From NCBI GenBank assembly GCA_022451865.1, contig JAKUNM010000010.1, positions 1-35,088 on the forward strand: a DNA stretch of 35,088 bases, in the 5' to 3' direction. Below are positions 28,841 to 35,088 of this stretch, in pieces. The first letter of the stretch is position 1. Each line of letters starts with the position of its first letter. The position numbers were made by a program, and so were the translations under genes. The DNA comes from Dehalococcoidia bacterium. GTDB taxonomy: Bacteria > Chloroflexota > Dehalococcoidia > UBA2979. The notes under the pieces are model-generated. The model had not been told where the DNA came from and searched no databases. It saw only the letters and a list, made by a program, of their open reading frames with translations.

Positions 28841-30106
28841 GTGGCCAAATTTCAATCTCCCCGAGGCATGAATGATATATTGCCTGAGCAAATGGCCATT
28901 TGGCAACAAATCGAACAGACCTGTCAAAAAATTAGCCGACAATTTGGGTATGAATGGATTGTCACTCCAATTGTAGAAGATCAAAAAATTTTTAGCCGAA
29001 CAGCCGGAACTGATTCAGATATCGTTTCAAAAGAGATGTATGTCTTTGAAGATCGCGGCGGAGATTCTCTAGCCTTAAGACCAGAAGGAACTGCAGGTGT
29101 AGTTCGAGCTTTTATCGAGCATGGTATGTCAAATAGACCACAACCGTTAAGGCTTTGTTATTTTGGTCCATTTTTTAGATATGACAGACCTCAAGCTGGA
29201 CGTTATCGTCAATTATGGCAATTTGGTGTTGAACTCATAGGAGAGAGCTCACCTATTGCAGATGCTGAGGTAATTAATTTACAAAATTCACTTTATGAAA
29301 ATTTAGGTTTATCTAATGTGGAACTACGAATTAATTCTATAGGCTCTTCTGAAAGTCGAAAGAAATACTTAGATGTATTAAAGGAATTCCTAAAGCCTCA
29401 TATCAATGAGCTATCTATTGAATCACAAAAGCATTTCGTGAATAATCCGTTTAGAATATTAGATTCAAAAATACAAGACGATCAAAAAATCGTGTCGCAA
29501 GCTCCTGAGATACTTGAATATATCGACACTGAAGATCGTGAGCATTTTGAATCTGTTTGTAATTATTTAGATGCACTCAATATAAATTATAAAATTGATT
29601 CTGGAATTGTAAGAGGACTTGATTACTACACTCGTACAGTCTGGGAATTTCAACCAACTGATGCAGGATCACAATCAACAATTGGTGCTGGCGGCAGATA
29701 CGACAACCTAGTTGAGATCTTAGGAGGAACATCCACACCTGCAGTAGGTTTTGGTACAGGGATAGAAAGAATATCTCTCAATATGAAAAAAATGGATGAG
29801 CATGATCAAATAAAAAATATTGATGCCTTCACAATTCCACTAGGCAAAGCAGGAGCGATTAAAACAATACAAATTGGTAATATACTTCGGAATGCAGGCT
29901 TCAATATCGTCAATGGAATAGCAGGAAGATCTTTACGTTCACAACTAAGAAGTGCTAACAATCAGAATGCCTCATATGCATTAATCATTGGAGATGATGA
30001 AGTCAATGCCAATCGTATACAAGTAAAAGCCTTAAAAACTGAACAAGAGCAACAGTTACTTTCTGAAGAGGAATTAATTAATTTCTTGAATAACACTACT
30101 AATTAA
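28841..30106 (+). CDS. hisS: Histidyl-tRNA synthetase
   Basis: GTG start; FQSPRGMNDILPEQ, FFRYDRPQAGRYRQLWQFGVE, GIVRGLDYYTRTVWEF, AVGFGTGIER. Confidence 0.97.
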   Translation: MAKFQSPRGMNDILPEQMAIWQQIEQTCQKISRQFGYEWIVTPIVEDQKIFSRTAGTDSDIVSKEMYVFEDRGGDSLALRPEGTAGVVRAFIEHGMSNRPQPLRLCYFGPFFRYDRPQAGRYRQLWQFGVELIGESSPIADAEVINLQNSLYENLGLSNVELRINSIGSSESRKKYLDVLKEFLKPHINELSIESQKHFVNNPFRILDSKIQDDQKIVSQAPEILEYIDTEDREHFESVCNYLDALNINYKIDSGIVRGLDYYTRTVWEFQPTDAGSQSTIGAGGRYDNLVEILGGTSTPAVGFGTGIERISLNMKKMDEHDQIKNIDAFTIPLGKAGAIKTIQIGNILRNAGFNIVNGIAGRSLRSQLRSANNQNASYALIIGDDEVNANRIQVKALKTEQEQQLLSEEELINFLNNTTN

Positions 30107-30147
30107 TAGTACTCATACGAAACTCATTAACCTGCTAAGGTATAAAA

Positions 30148-31209
30148 ATGTTGGAAAAATTTGATGAACTAGAATTACGTTTCGAAGAGCTCACTTTGCA
30201 ACTTGCCGATCCAGAAGTAATTTCAGATCGACATCGACTCGAAGAAATCGCGAGAGAACGATCGAATCTTGGAGAAATTGTTGAGTTATACCGGAAACAT
30301 CAACAGACTTCTTCAGATCTTGAAGAGGCGCAAATTTTAGCTAATGATTCTGATCCTGAAATAAGTCAGTTAGGAAATGAAGAAAAAACTAGACTAACCA
30401 AAGAGTTAGAGGATTTAGACCAGGCACTCAAATTAGCCTTATTACCCAAAGATCCTGCAGATGAGAAAAATGTAATAGTTGAAATAAGATCTGGTACTGG
30501 AGGAGATGAGGCAGGACTATTCGCTGCTGATTTATTTCGAATGTATCAAAGATATGCTGAACGAAGAACATGGAAAGTTGAAATACTCAACACATCATCT
30601 GCACACTCAGGTGGTTTTAAAGAAATTACATTCGAGTTAAACGGGCATGGAGCGTATTCAAGATTGAAATATGAATCAGGAGTTCATCGAGTACAACGTG
30701 TCCCTGAAACAGAATCGCAAGGAAGGATTCATACCTCCACAGCCACTGTAGCAGTACTGCCAGAAGTAGATGAGATCGACATAGATATTGATTGGAATGA
30801 AGTACGAATTGATATTTTTCACTCAGGTGGAGCAGGTGGTCAAAATGTTAACAAAGTTGCCACTGCTGTAAGGATGACACATGAGCCATCAGGTATCGTC
30901 GTCGTATGTCAAGATGAACGTTCACAGTCAAAAAATAGAGCACGTGCAGAATCAGTTCTTCGCTCTAGATTGTATGATCTTGAACAAGAAAAGCAACAAT
31001 CAGAAGAAGCTGAGGCGCGAAGATTACAGGTAGGAGGTGGTGCTAGGGCAGAAAAAATTCGAACATATAATTTCCCACAAGACAGAATTACAGATCATCG
31101 TATAAGCCTCACAGTACACAGTATCGATAAAGTAATGGATGGAGAAATTGACGGGATAATTGAAGCAGTTAACGCCGATATCACAGCACGAATGTTAGCC
31201 AATTCATAA
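30148..31209 (+). CDS. prfA: Peptide chain release factor 1
   Basis: HRVQRVPETESQGRIHTSTATVAVLPEVDE, HSGGAGGQNVNKVATAVRMTH (GGQ), C-terminal RITDHRISLTVHSIDKVMDG. Confidence 0.96.
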   Translation: MLEKFDELELRFEELTLQLADPEVISDRHRLEEIARERSNLGEIVELYRKHQQTSSDLEEAQILANDSDPEISQLGNEEKTRLTKELEDLDQALKLALLPKDPADEKNVIVEIRSGTGGDEAGLFAADLFRMYQRYAERRTWKVEILNTSSAHSGGFKEITFELNGHGAYSRLKYESGVHRVQRVPETESQGRIHTSTATVAVLPEVDEIDIDIDWNEVRIDIFHSGGAGGQNVNKVATAVRMTHEPSGIVVVCQDERSQSKNRARAESVLRSRLYDLEQEKQQSEEAEARRLQVGGGARAEKIRTYNFPQDRITDHRISLTVHSIDKVMDGEIDGIIEAVNADITARMLANS

Positions 31210-31223
31210 TTACTATTATCGAC

Positions 31224-32018
31224 ATGATTACAAGTACTTCTAACTCTACCATCCGTACCATACGATCATTAAGTATTCGAAAACAGCGAGATACATTACT
31301 GATGGCATATGTTGAAGGCATACGAGTTGTCAGGTCGGCAATAGAACTAAAGCCACACTTGATCGAAAAAATAATTTTAGCGCCTGATTTATTAACAAGT
31401 ACAGATACGAAACAAGTTATACGCAATGCACAACAAGAAGAAATTCCAATCATTGAAGTTTCTAAACAGATATTCCAAAAAATTTCAAAACGTGATGGCC
31501 CGCAAGGCATTGCTGCAGTAGTGAAGCAAGACTGGAGATCTTTAAAAGAGATTGTTCCAGAAAATAATTCACTCTGGGTAGCCCTTACTTCATCAGGAAA
31601 CCCTGGAAATATAGGAACAATCTTACGAACTATAGATGCAGTCGGAGCAGCTGGCATAATTTTATTAGGACCTAGTGCCGATCCCTGGGATCCAACTTCG
31701 ATAAGAGCCAGTACTGGGGCAATATTTAACTGCACTTTAATTCGTTCAAACTGGTTGGAATTAAAGGAATGGGCTGCAGCTACTAATTTTAGTTTAATAG
31801 GAGCTACTGACGAAGCTAGGGATAATTATCAAAATTTCAATTACCCGAACAATACCGTTTTAGTCATGGGAAGCGAACAATTAGGATTAAGCATCACACA
31901 AAAAAAAGAATGCTCTAATCTTGTCGCTGTTCCTATGGTTGGCTCCGTCGATTCATTAAACCTTAGTGTGGCTTGCTCCATAATTTTATATGAAATCATG
32001 TCACAACAGGCATCTTAG
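31224..32018 (+). CDS. SpoU/TrmH-family RNA 2'-O-methyltransferase
   Basis: SSGNPGNIGTILRTIDAVGAAGIILLG, VLVMGSEQLGLS, VPMVGSVDSLNLSVACSIILYE. Confidence 0.95.
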   Translation: MITSTSNSTIRTIRSLSIRKQRDTLLMAYVEGIRVVRSAIELKPHLIEKIILAPDLLTSTDTKQVIRNAQQEEIPIIEVSKQIFQKISKRDGPQGIAAVVKQDWRSLKEIVPENNSLWVALTSSGNPGNIGTILRTIDAVGAAGIILLGPSADPWDPTSIRASTGAIFNCTLIRSNWLELKEWAAATNFSLIGATDEARDNYQNFNYPNNTVLVMGSEQLGLSITQKKECSNLVAVPMVGSVDSLNLSVACSIILYEIMSQQAS

Positions 32019-32027
32019 GATCGTAAT

Positions 32028-32957
32028 TTGAGTAGTACTAAAAATATAAGAAAAACCATTCATGATTCAGCACAAATGCTAATCGATGCCTATTGTGCTG
32101 AAAATATGGATGATGCACGTCTGGAATCAGAATTACTTTATGCCTGTGCTGCAGAAATAGATAGGGTAAATGTCATTGCAGACGGTAACTATAATCCAAA
32201 GGTTAAGGATTTAACTAAATTTGAATTATTACTAGATCGTAGAATAAATCATGAACCACTAGCCTATATTCTTGGTCATAAAGAATTCTATAATCTTGAC
32301 TTCTTGATCGGTCCAGGTGCACTAATACCTCGTCCAGAAACAGAAACAATAGTTGATGTAGTACTGAATACTATTCATGAGCATCCACAATTCAATCAAG
32401 AAGTTACAGTTGCAGATATTGGCACTGGCAGTGGTGCAATAGCTATTGCAATTGGCATGCATGCACCTCATGCAAAAATTTTTGCGATCGACAAATCTAA
32501 CGAAGCTTTAATTTGGGCAAAGAAAAATATTGAGAAACATAAGCTACAAAAACAAATAACATTACTTCATGGTGATCTTTTACAACCTCTTAATGTCCCA
32601 ATTGATATTGTAATTGCCAACCTACCCTATATACCTGCTGATGAATTACAATCACTCCCTAAAGAAATTATAAAACATGAACCCGATCTAGCAGTTAACG
32701 GGGGAATAGATGGCCTTGAATTATATCGAGATTTTTCGAGACAACTGCCACAACATCTTTCCAAAAAAAACAATTCTGTCATTGTAGAAGTTGGTGCAGG
32801 GCAAATAATTTTTGTCCAAGAAATATTGTTGGAAAATCTATCTAGTTTCAATAACACACAAATACAAATCCACCGCGATCTTCGAAAAATACGACGTGTA
32901 TTAGAGATTAGGAATAATTATTTACCCGATGGTCAAACCCCTGAAGGACGAGTTTGA
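32028..32957 (+). CDS. prmC: Release factor glutamine methyltransferase PrmC/HemK
   Basis: TTG start; PLAYILGHKEFYNLDFLIGPGALIPRPETE, VADIGTGSGAIAIAIG, IVIANLPYIP (NxPY motif), GGIDGLELYR. Confidence 0.94.
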   Translation: MSSTKNIRKTIHDSAQMLIDAYCAENMDDARLESELLYACAAEIDRVNVIADGNYNPKVKDLTKFELLLDRRINHEPLAYILGHKEFYNLDFLIGPGALIPRPETETIVDVVLNTIHEHPQFNQEVTVADIGTGSGAIAIAIGMHAPHAKIFAIDKSNEALIWAKKNIEKHKLQKQITLLHGDLLQPLNVPIDIVIANLPYIPADELQSLPKEIIKHEPDLAVNGGIDGLELYRDFSRQLPQHLSKKNNSVIVEVGAGQIIFVQEILLENLSSFNNTQIQIHRDLRKIRRVLEIRNNYLPDGQTPEGRV

Positions 32958-34120
32958 GCAATTTGATATATTTTTCCTTCAGTTTTAATTGATGGAGCGA
33001 TAATCATTCGAGCTTCGTGAAATTCTTTAATTGTTTGTGCACCACATGTAGCCATCGAAGTTGTTAGAGCACCTACCAAATTCTCCGATCCATCAGTTTT
33101 AGATGTTGGCCCAAATAAAAGTGTTTCTAATGTTTTTGACTGTCCTACTTGAACTCTAACACCTCTAGGTAATGAGACATCAGGTGTTGCCATACCCCAG
33201 TGAAAACCTCTACCGGGGGCACCTTCACAGCTAGCAAATGGAGAACCTAACATAACTGCATCAGCCCCAGCACAAATGGCTTTAGATATGTCTCCTCCAG
33301 TTCTGAGCCCACCATCTGTTAAAATAGCGACATATCTTCCAGTTTTTTCATAATAGACATCACGTGCATAAGAAGTCTCTATAGTTGCACTTACCTGAGG
33401 CATCCCTATGCCAAGTACTTCTCTAGAAGTACAAGCAGCACCTGGTCCCACTCCTACCAAAACACCATGTATACCGGTCTCCATTAATTCAAGAGTGGCA
33501 TGAAAATCTACAGTGTTACCAACCAAAATAGGGACATCTCCCATATTATGAACTAATTCATCAAGTCTTAATCCTCTTAGTGAGCTAGAGACATGCTTAG
33601 CAGTTGTAACGGTTGATGCGACAACAAAGAAATCAACTCCCGCTTCTTTAGCGACAGGAGCAAATTTTTTCGTGTTTTGGGGAGTACATGCAATGGCAGC
33701 TAAACCACCAAGTGCTTTAATTTTTTCAATTCGCTCTCCGATTAAATTTTCTTTAACGGGTTCATCATATATTTTTTGTATTGTTCGAGTAGCTGTTTCA
33801 ATCGAAGCATTAGCAATCTCATCTAAAACTGCGTCAGCATCTACATATTTACCCCATACCCCGTCAACATTAAGTACCCCAAAACCACCTAAATTACTAA
33901 TATTAACAGCAAAATTTGGATCTACAACTCCATCCATTGCAGAAGCAATTATAGGTATCCGAAAGGTATGATTACCCAGACTAAAATTGGGTTTTACTAA
34001 GTTAGGGTTAGTAGTTACCGTCCCAGGTACAATTGCCACATCATCAAACCCATAGCTATGTTCCAAAGATTTGGGAGTAACTTTAGTTTGATCAATTATC
34101 TGTTGAGATGTTTTCAGCAT
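32933..34120 (-). CDS. GuaB3-like IMP dehydrogenase family protein (no CBS domains)
   Basis: GFDDVAIVPG, RIPIIASAMDGVVDPNFAVNISNLGGFGVLN, GVGPGAACTSREVLGIGMPQ, LTDGGLRTGGDISKAICAGADAVMLGSPFA. Confidence 0.93.
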   Translation of the reverse strand: MLKTSQQIIDQTKVTPKSLEHSYGFDDVAIVPGTVTTNPNLVKPNFSLGNHTFRIPIIASAMDGVVDPNFAVNISNLGGFGVLNVDGVWGKYVDADAVLDEIANASIETATRTIQKIYDEPVKENLIGERIEKIKALGGLAAIACTPQNTKKFAPVAKEAGVDFFVVASTVTTAKHVSSSLRGLRLDELVHNMGDVPILVGNTVDFHATLELMETGIHGVLVGVGPGAACTSREVLGIGMPQVSATIETSYARDVYYEKTGRYVAILTDGGLRTGGDISKAICAGADAVMLGSPFASCEGAPGRGFHWGMATPDVSLPRGVRVQVGQSKTLETLLFGPTSKTDGSENLVGALTTSMATCGAQTIKEFHEARMIIAPSIKTEGKIYQIAQTRPSGV

Positions 34121-34219
34121 TACACCCTCGGTTAATTAATGCAAATGATTATCAAAATTACAAATGCTGTAGCGTGAGAGTATCGTTCGGAGCCTTGTCG
34201 GTCAAACTTATCGAATAGA

Positions 34220-34247
34220 TTGACTTGAATTAAGATAAATATAGGAT
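34220..34247 (+). promoter_or_regulatory. Putative promoter for metG
   Basis: TTGACT - 16 nt - TAGGAT about 75 nt upstream of metG ATG; -10 box is weak. Confidence 0.35.
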
Positions 34248-34321
34248 TGCCAGAAAAAAGAATTTTTAATCAAGACTATTTATTTCGTGAGCACACCACT
34301 CAGAAGTGCTAGGATTTTTTT

Positions 34322-34999
34322 ATGACTCTTTCAACTGAAAATCAAAAAATGTCTGCCAAGTACGTACTTGTGGCTGCTGCTTGGCCTTATGCAAACGGAG
34401 ATTTACATCTTGGTCAAATTGCTGGCTGCTATTTACCTGCTGATATATATGCACGATATCATCGTATGAAAGGTAATCATACCTTGATGGTTTCGGGATC
34501 AGATTCTCATGGAACGCCAGTAACTGTTCGTGCCGAGCAAGAGGGAGTAGAACCCACAGATATCTTTAAGAAATACCATGAATCATTTCTAGATACTTTT
34601 CAACGTTTCGGAATTTCATTTGATTTATTTACACACACAGATACTGACAATCATGCCGATGTGACACATGATATTTTCTTGAAACTCCTAGAAAATGATT
34701 ACTTATATGAAGCAGAACAAACCCTTTTATACGATGCCTCTACAGAAAGATTTTTACCCGACAGGTATGTAGAAGGTGAATGTCCACACTGTAATTTTGA
34801 TCGTGCACGTGGTGATCAATGTGATAACTGTGGAAGAACATTAGACGCGTTAGAATTAATCAATCCAAGATCGAAATTAAGTAACTCCGAACCTGAACCA
34901 CGCAAAACAAGTCACCATTTTCTCCGTCTTTCTGCATTTAATGAACAACTTACTAAATGGATTGAATCAAAAGAACAGTGGCGCCCTGCTGTTCGTAAC
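34322..34999 (+). CDS. metG: Methionyl-tRNA synthetase, N-terminal part (interrupted at putative chimeric junction)
   Basis: VLVAAAWPYANGDLHLGQIAGCYLPADIYARY, SGSDSHGTPVTVRAEQEG, zinc region CPHCNFDRARGDQCDNCGRTLD, HHFLRLSAFNEQLTKWI...WRPAVRN, then homology stops. Confidence 0.93.
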
Positions 35000-35088
35000 A
35001 CTGGCAGCCTGCATCGGCAGCAAACCATAAATGTCGCCACCACTTGAATGTCGAAGCGCAGCAACACGCGAACCCAGGCGCACATATG
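35000..35088. other. Probable chimeric/foreign contig end
   Basis: metG-like translation ends at about 34999; the remaining 89 bp is about 56% GC by hand count versus the AT-rich window, and no forward frame continues MetRS. Confidence 0.65.

Noticed and set aside
31181-31735. 184-aa antisense ORF opposite the SpoU methyltransferase
   Set aside because: Fully embedded antisense to a clearly recognised gene; composition looks like a mirror ORF; no family signal.
33415-33440. gtacttct-ct-agaagtac inverted repeat in the GuaB3-like gene
   Set aside because: 8-bp arms are expected a few times by chance in 35 kb.
1-35088. CRISPR array, phage, transposon, toxin-antitoxin or defence system
   Set aside because: No periodic direct repeats, transposase, integrase, Cas or restriction signatures were seen in the ORFs or intergenic regions.

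Overview
The window is an AT-rich, gene-dense bacterial segment. Protein flavour suggests a marine Chloroflexota/SAR202-like genome, but that is inference only. It is almost entirely housekeeping genes: tatC (partial), family-4 uracil-DNA glycosylase, RNase J, FtsK, uvrB, ruvA, ruvC, yebC, panC, panB, a P1-family peptidase, an alpha/beta-hydrolase-like protein, mutM, polA, a MacB/FtsX-type ABC cassette, a GntG-type aldolase, a CcdA-like protein, tRNA-Glu(CTC), gamma-carbonic anhydrase, rel/spoT, hisS, prfA, a SpoU-type methyltransferase, prmC, a GuaB3-like protein and the start of metG. I see no CRISPR array, transposase, phage or obvious defence island. The most notable observations are: (1) a CcdA-like membrane protein whose two halves are in swapped order, so apparently circularly permuted; (2) a perfect 20-bp inverted repeat with a 3-nt loop inside the P1 peptidase CDS; (3) an ABC ATPase with an AbrB/SpoVT-like C-terminal domain, paired with a second ATPase and one 1133-aa double-FtsX permease carrying an extra extracytoplasmic beta-rich segment; (4) a polA whose 3'-5' exonuclease motifs have all lost their acidic residues; (5) a hydrolase paralog with its Ser nucleophile replaced by Gly; (6) a probable chimeric end at about 35000, where metG breaks into about 89 bp of GC-richer unrelated DNA.
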